A DNA stretch of 18,595 nt, taken from assembly GCA_036676175.1 (NCBI GenBank), contig JAKFDL010000033.1:1-18595 (forward strand), written 5' to 3'. A program made the translations under genes and the position numbers. The notes beneath the pieces are model-generated. The model was not told the DNA's origin, ran no database searches, and saw only the letters and a list, made by a program, of their open reading frames with translations. Below are positions 7,294 through 14,403 of this stretch, piece after piece (within the stretch, counting starts at the first letter, position 1; each line of letters begins with the position of its first letter). The DNA is from Methylotenera_A sp036676175 (GTDB lineage Bacteria; Pseudomonadota; Gammaproteobacteria; Burkholderiales; Methylophilaceae).

Positions 7294-8628
7294 ATGCAAA
7301 AGAGAAACGTAAGAACAACGCCAAGATCTCATGCCACCAAGACTAAATTTAATGTACTGCTTTTAGAGTCTGATGCTGGGTATGCGCTATCGCTGAAGCA
7401 GATAATCGAAAACAGCTTGCCAGTAGAGGTGACAATAGCGAATACCCCAGAGCTGGCAAAGCGCTTATTAACCGATATTCCTGATCAATTTTTTATTAGC
7501 ATTACCAGTGTACTGAATATGGATTCGTTGGCGTTTGAAAGAATTGATTTGCTAGGTGAATTTAATTTACCAGTCATTGCAATCGTGAATCACTACGAAG
7601 ATGAAATGCGCGATCAGTTGATTAAACGACACGTGATTGATTACGTAGTTAAAGGCAATACGTTTGATCATAGATATATTTGTGATCTGATATCACGAGT
7701 ATATAAAAATAGCTCAATCAAGGTGCTGGTAGTCGATGACTCTAAAGTGTCACGCTTTATCATTGCGCGTGCGTTAGCGCTGCAAAAATTTCAAGTACAC
7801 AATGCAAGTAGTGCTTTAGAGGCTTTAGAAACGCTGAAAGAACACCCCGATATTAAATTGGTATTGGTGGATAACCAAATGCCAAACATGAATGGCTATA
7901 CCTTTACGGCAGAAGCGCGCAAAAATCACAGTAGTGATGAGCTAATTATCATCGGTATTTCTACTTCAATTGATTCACGCATTGCTGTTAAATTCTTAAA
8001 AGCAGGCGCAAACGATTTCATAGCCAAACCTTTCAATTATGAGATGTTATTGTGTCGTATTACCCAAAATCTAGAAATGTTAGAAGCTGTTAGTTATGCA
8101 AAAAGCTTATCTAATACTGATTTTTTAACTGGTTTATATAACCGACGCTACTTTTTTCAGCAAGGTGGCAAGCTGCTTGAATCCGTTATCAGTAAGTCAT
8201 CAGATGGAGCGCCATCGTTGACAGTGATGATGATGGATATTGATTTCTTCAAAAAAATTAACGATCGGTTTGGACACAACGTTGGGGATGAGGTGATTAA
8301 AAATTTCGCCAACATGTTAAAAGTATATTTTGCAGATGATATTGTTGCGCGTATTGGTGGTGAGGAGTTTGCAGTGATTAGCCATTCGCTGCAATTTTTA
8401 ACAAATTATGACTACATTAATCAATTTAGAATGGCTGTTGCAAATCAAACAATACAAGTTAAAAAAGAGGTATTGCGCTATACCTGCAGCATTGGTGTGA
8501 CAACCATATTAGGCCACAGTTTAGATGAGATGCTCGTGAATGCCGATAAGTGTTTATACAAAGCTAAACAAGCTGGGCGCAACCAAATATCAGGTGCTTT
8601 GACACACAATGGTTTAATGGCTAGCTAG
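7294..8628 (+). CDS. diguanylate cyclase with two receiver domains
   Basis: The 444-residue protein has a degenerate first receiver domain (about 18-138; the phospho-Asp position reads ISITSVL without Asp), a complete second receiver (about 142-262; acidic D148/D149, phospho-acceptor D193 in LVDNQMP, K245 in AKPF) and a GGDEF domain (about 270-435). The active site is GGEEF (355-359), expected to make c-di-GMP from GTP. The inhibitory-site RxxD before it is absent (FADD), so product inhibition through that site is unlikely. The layout resembles PleD (REC-REC-GGDEF), so phosphorylation of D193 probably drives dimerisation. It follows cysG closely and converges on envZ with a 13-base gap. The ribosome binding site is weak. 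No sensor kinase partner is identified. Confidence 0.93.
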   Translation: MQKRNVRTTPRSHATKTKFNVLLLESDAGYALSLKQIIENSLPVEVTIANTPELAKRLLTDIPDQFFISITSVLNMDSLAFERIDLLGEFNLPVIAIVNHYEDEMRDQLIKRHVIDYVVKGNTFDHRYICDLISRVYKNSSIKVLVVDDSKVSRFIIARALALQKFQVHNASSALEALETLKEHPDIKLVLVDNQMPNMNGYTFTAEARKNHSSDELIIIGISTSIDSRIAVKFLKAGANDFIAKPFNYEMLLCRITQNLEMLEAVSYAKSLSNTDFLTGLYNRRYFFQQGGKLLESVISKSSDGAPSLTVMMMDIDFFKKINDRFGHNVGDEVIKNFANMLKVYFADDIVARIGGEEFAVISHSLQFLTNYDYINQFRMAVANQTIQVKKEVLRYTCSIGVTTILGHSLDEMLVNADKCLYKAKQAGRNQISGALTHNGLMAS

Positions 8629-8641
8629 AAAAGTTTAATGA

Positions 8642-9952
8642 TTAGTGTTGAATTGGCAAGGTTAAGCGTGCTTCCAAGCCGCCTGTTGGGCGGTTAAGCA
8701 ACTCCAATTTGCCGCGATGCAATTTAGCAATACGGTTGCAAATGGCCAACCCCAAACCACTTCCACCTTCATTTTTGTTGCGCGCGCTGTCCATGCGTTC
8801 AAACGGACGCAGTAATCTTTCAGCATGTTGTGCTGGAATTCCAGGCCCATTATCTAACACGCTAATGATGATGCTTTCGGCAGTGATTTTACTCGTAACT
8901 TCTACTTGGCCCTTAGAATAAGCATAAGCGTTGCCTACCAGGTTATCCAGCAAGCGCTGCATTGCCAGTGGCCGCAACGGAATAAAATAAGTACTGCTTA
9001 AGCTCACTTTAAGGTCGCGTCCTGCACGTGCTTGGCGCTCTTGTAAAGCTTGCAGCAATACGTTGATGTCCATCATTTTGGTGGGTTCACCTTCTACACC
9101 ACGCACAAAATCTAGAAATTGGTGAATGATATTATCCATATCTGCAATATCTTCCACCATGCCCGCTTTCAGGCTTTCGCAACTTTCGTCCGGTAATAAT
9201 TCGACGGCAATGCGCAGTCTTGCCAGTGGCGTGCGAATATCATGCGAAACGCCTGCCAATAAGAGAGTACGCTCGTTATCAAGCCGTACCAGCGATTCCG
9301 CCATTTGGTTAAAGGTGCTGCTTACTTCGCGCAGCTCGTCCACACCATCTTCAGGCAAACGTGGTGCAGGTTCGCCATTGCGCAATCTATTGGCGGCGTA
9401 CACCAACATATTCAGTGGCCGGTTAATGCGTGAGGCAATTAAATAGGCGCCAAACAGTGATAGTAAACCTACTACCGCGGCCCAGCCCAGCCAGTGCCAA
9501 GGGAAAGGTCGGTCTACCTGGATTTTTGGAATAACCACCCAGAAATCGTCTTGCTCCACGTTAAAACTAATCCATAAGCCAGGGATACCATAGTGGTTAA
9601 TCGTGATGATAGTTTCTACGCCCAGACGCTCGCGGATTTTTTGTGCGATTAGATAAATAAATGGGTCATCAGGCAGTGGCTCTATATCTTCTAAAAAATC
9701 CGCCACATAGACGCGCACGCCTTCACGCCCAGACAACTCGGATAGTAGCGCGAGGCGTCTATCCTCATGCGAGGCGATCAGTGAAGCGCGGGTGTAGTTG
9801 ACAATGGTGACAGCCTGCAAAGCGGCTGTGGTGGCGCGCGGTTCGCGGTCAAAATAATCAAAAATTTTAAGTGATGCATAAATGCTGATGCCCAACAACA
9901 AGGCAATCAGCAGCATAAGGCGGGAAAGTAGAGTGCGCGGTAAAAACTTCAA
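8642..9952 (-). CDS. envZ: EnvZ-type osmosensor histidine kinase
   Basis: The 436-residue inner-membrane kinase has membrane segments at about 11-30 and 154-174, a periplasmic loop of about 120 residues, a HAMP region (about 175-226), a HisKA domain with the phospho-acceptor His237 (AGVSHDIRTPLARLRIA) and an HATPase domain with N-box NLVGNA (337-342), DNGPGIP (367-373) and GGSGLGLAI (397-405). AGVSHDIRTPL matches E. coli EnvZ (AGVSHDLRTPL) closely and the partner is a clear OmpR. The start at 9952 is a TTG; the next in-frame ATG is codon 13, inside the first membrane segment, so TTG is preferred although it lacks a strong ribosome binding site. It starts 14 bases after ompR ends. Confidence 0.93.
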   Translation of the reverse strand: MKFLPRTLLSRLMLLIALLLGISIYASLKIFDYFDREPRATTAALQAVTIVNYTRASLIASHEDRRLALLSELSGREGVRVYVADFLEDIEPLPDDPFIYLIAQKIRERLGVETIITINHYGIPGLWISFNVEQDDFWVVIPKIQVDRPFPWHWLGWAAVVGLLSLFGAYLIASRINRPLNMLVYAANRLRNGEPAPRLPEDGVDELREVSSTFNQMAESLVRLDNERTLLLAGVSHDIRTPLARLRIAVELLPDESCESLKAGMVEDIADMDNIIHQFLDFVRGVEGEPTKMMDINVLLQALQERQARAGRDLKVSLSSTYFIPLRPLAMQRLLDNLVGNAYAYSKGQVEVTSKITAESIIISVLDNGPGIPAQHAERLLRPFERMDSARNKNEGGSGLGLAICNRIAKLHRGKLELLNRPTGGLEARLTLPIQH

Positions 9953-9966
9953 AGTAAAAGTCAGAT

Positions 9967-10710
9967 TTACGAGATGGCCGTTTCGCCATCAGGGATAAAC
10001 ACATAACCGAATCCCCACATGGTTTGCAAATAACGTGGATGTGCAGGATCTGGTTCTACAATGCGGCGCAAACGCGATACCTGCACGTCTATACTACGGT
10101 CGAATACATCCAGCTCGCGACCTCGCGCCAGTTGCATCAGCCTGTCGCGCGATAATGGCTGGCGTGGGTGCTCTGTAAACACTTTAAGCAGCGCAAACTC
10201 ACCGCTGGTAATGGTGATTTGCATGCCGTCACGGCTTAGACTTCTTGTGGAGGGGTCAAATACAAAATCGCCAAATCTAAACGCCTCTGATTTGCCAGTA
10301 TTGTCTGATTCCGGACTATACTCATGGCGACGCATGACTGCATTGATGCGGGCTAATAATTCACGTGGATTAAATGGTTTGGGTAAATAGTCATCAGCAC
10401 CCATTTCCAGCCCAATAATTCTATCAACTTCATCACCGCGCGCAGTCAGCATAATAATCGGTGTTTTAACATTGTTAGCACGTAAGCGACGGCAGATTGC
10501 CAAGCCATCTTCACCTGGCAACATTAAATCCAGCACCAACAAATCAAAACTATCCACATTTAGCAGGGTATCCATCTCTTTGGAATCGCTAGCAGTTTTA
10601 ATGTTAAACCCTTGTTCGGTTAAATAACGTTGCAGTAGCTCGCGTATGCGCGCATCGTCATCTACCATAAGTATTTTTTTGCTTAATACATTTTTGTTAG
10701 ATTCTGCCAT
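9967..10710 (-). CDS. ompR: OmpR-type response regulator
   Basis: The 247-residue protein has a receiver domain (phospho-acceptor Asp61 in LLVLDLMLPGEDG, Thr89, Lys111 in LPKPFNP) and a winged-helix DNA-binding domain. The end RDRLMQLARGRELDVFDRSIDVQVSRLRR...DPAHPRYLQTMWGFGYVFIPDG follows E. coli OmpR almost residue by residue, which supports the name over generic OmpR-family members. It controls porin and envelope genes in response to EnvZ. The ATG at 10710 is used; an in-frame GTG at 10725 is an alternative and neither has a strong ribosome binding site. The gene is divergent from a secreted EF-hand gene, and a tandem 10-bp repeat in the shared upstream region may be its own binding site. 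Confidence 0.94.
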   Translation of the reverse strand: MAESNKNVLSKKILMVDDDARIRELLQRYLTEQGFNIKTASDSKEMDTLLNVDSFDLLVLDLMLPGEDGLAICRRLRANNVKTPIIMLTARGDEVDRIIGLEMGADDYLPKPFNPRELLARINAVMRRHEYSPESDNTGKSEAFRFGDFVFDPSTRSLSRDGMQITITSGEFALLKVFTEHPRQPLSRDRLMQLARGRELDVFDRSIDVQVSRLRRIVEPDPAHPRYLQTMWGFGYVFIPDGETAIS

Positions 10711-10838
10711 GTTGTTTGCTTTCACACGTTCGAGTTAATATTGTAACGAAGCTAGTATAAGTTTTAAGGTTGAATAAAGCTAGAATTGTAGAAACTTTTG
10801 TGCAACGATGGCAATCCAACCAATTAAAATAAGTAGTT

Positions 10839-10858
10839 GTTACAAATAGTTACAAATA
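10839..10858. promoter_or_regulatory. tandem 10-bp repeat, possible OmpR binding site
   Basis: GTTACAAATA occurs twice head to tail (10839-10848 and 10849-10858), 130 bases before ompR and about 100 before the EF-hand gene. OmpR binds as a dimer to tandem half-sites spaced 10 bp, with GTTACA-like cores. The match in sequence and period makes autoregulation or control of the divergent gene plausible. Assignment is from memory of the consensus. Confidence 0.45.
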
Positions 10859-10961
10859 TGGGGCAACATGAAACATTGCATTTACAAACTTAATTCATAG
10901 TGGTCGGCTGCAATAATATCTATATTTAACAGTAAAATTAAAGAGATACTTTAATAAAATA

Positions 10962-11546
10962 ATGGGTTTAAAAGCACATTTTTATTTGGTAAATACATCA
11001 ATACTATTTGTATTGGGTAGCTGTTTGGTTTTGCCGGTACTTGCAGGCGGTAAAAGTAATTTTACTGCAGCAGAAGATAAATCGATAGTAGAAGACACTA
11101 CTGACAATAGCGCGATAGAGCAAACCCTAGAACACAATTTTAGCCCTGAAGATCGCGCCCGTTTGCGCAAAGCATTGGGTGACTACGCAAAATCGACCGA
11201 CCCGGAACACAATCAAATCGCACAAAAACGCAAAGCCATGCAAGAAAGTGTGGAAGCGCGCTTTAGAGAATGTAATACAGATAACGATGATTCGCTGGAC
11301 CGTGAAGAAGCCACGCACTGTCTGCCGCAAGTGGCTCGACACTTTAGTTATGTAGATATTGATGAAGACGAAGTGATCACCCTGGAAGAGCTACAACTCG
11401 CACAAGTCAAACAAATAGAACGTCAAAAAGCCGCCGAAGCCAAAATGGAGGCACAAAAAATTCAAGAAGCGGAAGCTGCCATCAAAGATAAAAGCAAGTC
11501 TAAGGGAAACAAGCAAGCGGCAAGTGGTCGTAAACGTCCCATTTAG
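10962..11546 (+). CDS. secreted EF-hand protein
   Basis: The 194-residue protein has an N-terminal hydrophobic stretch (about 8-28, ending VLPVLAG) that reads as a signal peptide, a charged middle part, two EF-hand loops and a Lys/Ala/Glu-rich, probably coiled-coil tail (about 145-194). Loop 1 is N105-E116 (NTDNDDSLDREE), loop 2 is D132-E143 (DIDEDEVITLEE). Both lack the usual Gly at loop position 6 (Asp and Glu instead), so Ca affinity may be altered. Cys104 and Cys120 flank loop 1 and could form a disulfide. No good ribosome binding site is seen; a small inverted repeat TTAAAG-AGATA-CTTTAA (10938-10954) lies in the leader. It is divergent from ompR. Function unknown; calcium or metal sensing in the envelope is the likely general role. 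Confidence 0.8.
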   Translation: MGLKAHFYLVNTSILFVLGSCLVLPVLAGGKSNFTAAEDKSIVEDTTDNSAIEQTLEHNFSPEDRARLRKALGDYAKSTDPEHNQIAQKRKAMQESVEARFRECNTDNDDSLDREEATHCLPQVARHFSYVDIDEDEVITLEELQLAQVKQIERQKAAEAKMEAQKIQEAEAAIKDKSKSKGNKQAASGRKRPI

Positions 11547-11692
11547 TGTTAACTTATCAGTCAACCTAGCCTAAGCAAACAAACTAGTTTTTCAGTTTTA
11601 ATCCGTAATATCCTCAATAAAAACCCTCAAACAAATAACCTGCCTGTTTAGTAATCCTTGATTTTTTGTGTGCTTAAGTCCACAGTGTTTTT

Positions 11693-12853
11693 ATGCCGCA
11701 ACAACCAAGCTTCTTTCAAGATATCACAGTTGAACTTATCCCCAGTCTCGATGAAATCGATGCTAAGCAATGGGACGCACTCACCGATGGCACGCCCTTA
11801 CTTAGTCATGCTTTTTTAAGCGCACTGGAACACTCGGGGAGTGTAGGCCGGGGTACTGGTTGGAATCCGTATCCATTGGTGGTCAAACAAAATGGTCAGC
11901 TTATCGGCGCCATGCCCTTGTATTTAAAAAGCCATTCTTACGGTGAGTACGTGTTTGACTGGGCATGGGCAGATGTTTATGAGCGCAGTGGTTTAAATTA
12001 TTATCCCAAGCTACTGTCGGCGATTCCATTTTCACCGATTACCAGTGCGCGCTTGCTCGTAAGTGAAGATATAAGTGACAGAAAAATCAAGAGCTTAATG
12101 GTGGAGGCGCTTGAGGGTGCCATGCAGCAGCACAAGCTTTCTAGTGCGCATGTGCTTTTTCCGGATGATGCTTGTGCCGCACAGCTTGAAGCCGCAGGCT
12201 GGTTGAAAAGGACAGGCGTGCAGTTTAGGTGGCATAACCAAAATTATGCAAATTTTGAGGCTTTTTTAGCCACCTTAAGCCACGATAAGCGCAAAAAAAT
12301 TCATCAAGAGCGCAAAAAAATCCAGCAAGCTGGCGTGACGGTTAGGTGGATTAAAGGCGTAGATGTTACCGCTAGTGAGTGGAGTTTTTTCTATCAATGT
12401 TATAGCAACACCTATAGAGAGCACCATTCTACGCCGTATTTAACGCGGGCTTTTTTTGCGGAAATCGGGCAAACAATGCCGCAAAATATTCTACTTATTG
12501 TGGCAGAAATGAATGGCGAGCTTATTGCCAGCACTTTAAATATTTACAATGAAACCACGCTATATGGTCGTTATTGGGGCGCTATGCAATTTGTTTCAGC
12601 CCTGCATTTTGAGCTATGTTATTACCAAGCACAGCAATTTTGCATTGCCGAGAATATAGAGTATTTTGAAGGTGGTGCACAAGGAGAGCACAAGCTGGCA
12701 CGTGGGTTTGAGCCACGACCAACTTGTTCATATCATAAAATTGCGCATCCCGATTTCGAAGATGCAATCAAGCAGTTTCTGGTGCGAGAGCAAGCCGGTA
12801 TTGCCGCCTACGTGAGTGAGCTGGAAGAACGCGTGCCGTTCAAAGCGCTATAG
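11693..12853 (+). CDS. FemAB-like GNAT-fold acyltransferase (COG3146/DUF482)
   Basis: The 386-residue cytosolic protein matches the COG3146 family, annotated as peptidoglycan biosynthesis/recognition or predicted N-acyltransferase. Seen are the N-terminal PLLSHAFLSALEHSGSVGRGTGW, a basic helix HDKRKKIHQERKKIQQAGV (about 198-217), the middle YREHHSTPYLTRAFF, the core YFEGGAQGEHKLARGFEPRPTCSYHKI and the end REQAGIAAYVSELEERVPF, all hallmarks of this family. Its real substrate is not established; the FemAB relation suggests transfer of an amino-acyl group, possibly from an aminoacyl-tRNA. The ATG at 11693 has no Shine-Dalgarno. It converges on the SDR gene with a 21-base gap and no terminator is visible. 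Confidence 0.88.
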   Translation: MPQQPSFFQDITVELIPSLDEIDAKQWDALTDGTPLLSHAFLSALEHSGSVGRGTGWNPYPLVVKQNGQLIGAMPLYLKSHSYGEYVFDWAWADVYERSGLNYYPKLLSAIPFSPITSARLLVSEDISDRKIKSLMVEALEGAMQQHKLSSAHVLFPDDACAAQLEAAGWLKRTGVQFRWHNQNYANFEAFLATLSHDKRKKIHQERKKIQQAGVTVRWIKGVDVTASEWSFFYQCYSNTYREHHSTPYLTRAFFAEIGQTMPQNILLIVAEMNGELIASTLNIYNETTLYGRYWGAMQFVSALHFELCYYQAQQFCIAENIEYFEGGAQGEHKLARGFEPRPTCSYHKIAHPDFEDAIKQFLVREQAGIAAYVSELEERVPFKAL

Positions 12854-12874
12854 TTTTTATTAATCTGCTACAAG

Positions 12875-13567
12875 TTACCAGTTAATCGCTTTACCATCGT
12901 AAGCAACAAATTTCCCGGTGTTACCCAGGTTTAAATCTGCAATTTGCTTGCGTAAACCTGTTACGCTGGTTTGTACATTGATTAAACCATTTGGGCCGCC
13001 CATATCCGTTTGCACCCAGCCTGGGTGCAAGGTAATAGTGCTAATGCCATACGGTTTTAAATCTATCGATAGACTTTTCATCACCATGTTCACTGCACAT
13101 TTGCTGCTGCGATAGCTGTAACTTGCGCCGCTGGTGTTGTCATCTATGCTTCCCATCTTGCTGGTGATGGTGGCAATTTTTTTAAGCTGGCTACGGGTAA
13201 TCTGCTGCACAAACGCCTCAGTCATTTTAAGCGGCGCCATACTGTTAATCTTAAAGCCTTCTAGCCAGTCGTCATAATCCACATCGCCAAAGCTACTGGC
13301 GGGGTAAACGCCTGCATTATTAATTAGCAGGTCAATCGGCATATCTTTTAGCTGCAAAGCCAACGCGTCTATTTGCGCAAAATCGGCCACATCTAGGCTG
13401 GCAATTTTTAGATTGGGGTTGTCTCTTGCCAATGTCTGCAATTGCATGGCTGATTGTGGGTGGCGACAACACGCCAGCACGTTCCAGCCGTCAGCTAGAT
13501 ACTGTTTGGTAAACTCTAAGCCTAAGCCACGATTGGCGCCTGTAATAAGTACTTGATGTGTCGTCAT
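12875..13567 (-). CDS. short-chain dehydrogenase/reductase, C-factor-like
   Basis: The 230-residue protein is a classical SDR: nucleotide-binding TGANRGLG (9-16), structural NNAG (83-86), catalytic Ser136, Tyr152 and Lys156 (YRSSK). LITGANRGLGLEF and the short C-terminal half resemble the C-factor (CsgA-like) group of SDRs rather than FabG. Oxidation or reduction of an unknown carbonyl/hydroxyl substrate with NAD(P) is expected. An AAGGA ribosome binding site lies 7 bases before the ATG. A 7-bp inverted repeat (AGCATTA/TAATGCT, 13603-13624) sits in the region shared with the divergent MORN-repeat gene and could be an operator. Confidence 0.92.
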   Translation of the reverse strand: MTTHQVLITGANRGLGLEFTKQYLADGWNVLACCRHPQSAMQLQTLARDNPNLKIASLDVADFAQIDALALQLKDMPIDLLINNAGVYPASSFGDVDYDDWLEGFKINSMAPLKMTEAFVQQITRSQLKKIATITSKMGSIDDNTSGASYSYRSSKCAVNMVMKSLSIDLKPYGISTITLHPGWVQTDMGGPNGLINVQTSVTGLRKQIADLNLGNTGKFVAYDGKAINW

Positions 13568-13602
13568 ATCTGTTCCTTAAACTAATTAACCAGCCAGCTA
13601 GT

Positions 13603-13624
13603 AGCATTACTCATTTCTAATGCT
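13603..13624. promoter_or_regulatory. inverted repeat between divergent SDR and MORN-repeat genes
   Basis: AGCATTA (13603-13609), 8 bases, TAATGCT (13618-13624). The arms are perfect. Placed between two divergent genes (36 bases from the SDR start, 60 from the other), it suits a regulator binding site, but no known consensus was recognised. Confidence 0.35.
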
Positions 13625-13683
13625 GGTGGGAACAATTTAGCCTATTCTGACTCTTATCAAAGCTTTTTAAAAGAGAATTTAAC

Positions 13684-14154
13684 ATGAATCGATTGACTAT
13701 ACTGTTGGCCTCACTGATTTTTCTGGCATTCAATACAGCTGCTTTAGCCCAAACAATATTTGATAAAAATTTTACAGGCAAGCAAACTGAATATTATGCA
13801 AATGGTAAATTAAAGTACCAAGTAAATGTGGTAAAAGGGAAGAAAGAAGGTTTAGAAACATTTTGGTATGCCAGCGGCAAGCTTTATATACAAACCAACT
13901 ATGTTGATGACAAAGAAGAAGGTGTGTGGAACCAATGGTATGAAAACGGCCAGTTAAAGTTAGAAGCTAATTACAAAAATGGTCTCGAAAATGGCAGTTT
14001 TACACAATGGTATGATAACGGTCAAATGCGTGCGCAAAGCCACTTTATAGATGGTAAAAAAGAAGGCGCAGAAACCGCATGGAATAAGGATGGCAGCGTT
14101 AAATACATTAGTAATTATGTTGCAGGGCAAGAAATAAAATCAGAAAACAAATAA
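13684..14154 (+). CDS. secreted MORN-type repeat protein
   Basis: The 156-residue protein has a signal peptide (cut after AALA, near residue 22) and then five consecutive 24-residue repeats starting at residues 32, 56, 80, 104 and 128. Each follows the pattern G-x4-W/Y-Y-x2-G-x-L-K-x5-Y-x2-G-K-x-E, the MORN_2 (PF07661) type. Databases often label such proteins 'YwqK family antitoxin', which has little support here because the protein is exported and no toxin gene adjoins. A repeat beta-hairpin structure that binds other proteins or the membrane is likely. A purine-rich AAAGAGAA lies before the ATG. pqqA follows 124 bases later on the same strand, with no terminator in between that I can see. 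Confidence 0.85.
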   Translation: MNRLTILLASLIFLAFNTAALAQTIFDKNFTGKQTEYYANGKLKYQVNVVKGKKEGLETFWYASGKLYIQTNYVDDKEEGVWNQWYENGQLKLEANYKNGLENGSFTQWYDNGQMRAQSHFIDGKKEGAETAWNKDGSVKYISNYVAGQEIKSENK

Positions 14155-14220
14155 TATATACGTAAAATCATTAGCCAAATTTACGCAGAGTACATAGGCT
14201 TTAACTTAAACCAAAGTGTA

Positions 14221-14254
14221 GTATGGGAATCATACAAATACATCAATGTTGATG
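14221..14254 (+). promoter_or_regulatory. two small inverted repeats in the pqqA leader
   Basis: GTATG-GGAAT-CATAC (14221-14235) and CATCAA-TG-TTGATG (14241-14254) are two adjacent perfect inverted repeats directly upstream of the pqqA ribosome binding site. A TAGTAT (14219-14224) overlapping the first could serve as a -10 box, with no good -35 partner. They could be operator sites or leader-RNA hairpins. Confidence 0.35.
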
Positions 14255-14278
14255 TTAGTAAACAAAAGGAGACATATC

Positions 14279-14350
14279 ATGTGGACAACACCAGCAGCTA
14301 CAGAAATGCGTTTTGGTTTTGAAGTAACCATGTACGTAATGAACAAATAA
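14279..14350 (+). CDS. pqqA: PqqA, precursor peptide of the PQQ cofactor
   Basis: This 23-codon gene encodes the ribosomal peptide from which pyrroloquinoline quinone is made. It opens MWTTPAA and contains FGFEVTMYV: Glu15 and Tyr19 stand in the E-x3-Y spacing that PqqE cross-links, at the same residue numbers as in Klebsiella PqqA. A strong AAAAGGAG ribosome binding site (14264-14271) sits 7 bases before the ATG, and a strong intrinsic terminator follows 18 bases after the TAA, so the gene is its own transcription unit or the end of the one holding the MORN-repeat gene. No pqqB, C, D or E lies in the window. PQQ serves methanol and other alcohol dehydrogenases in the periplasm. Confidence 0.93.
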   Translation: MWTTPAATEMRFGFEVTMYVMNK

Positions 14351-14368
14351 TTAGTTTTTAGCTAATTT

Positions 14369-14400
14369 AAAGCCCAGTGAGTAATCGCTGGGCTTTTTCT
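14369..14400 (+). terminator. intrinsic terminator of pqqA
   Basis: AAAGCCCAG (14369-14377), a 10-base loop and CTGGGCTTT (14388-14396) form a 9-bp stem ending in a T-run. It separates pqqA from the convergent carbamoyltransferase gene, whose stop codon is four bases on. Confidence 0.88.
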
Positions 14401-14403
14401 TGT

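Noticed and set aside
13684..14154. Antitoxin of a toxin-antitoxin pair (YwqK label)
   Set aside because: The protein has a signal peptide and no toxin-like gene is adjacent.
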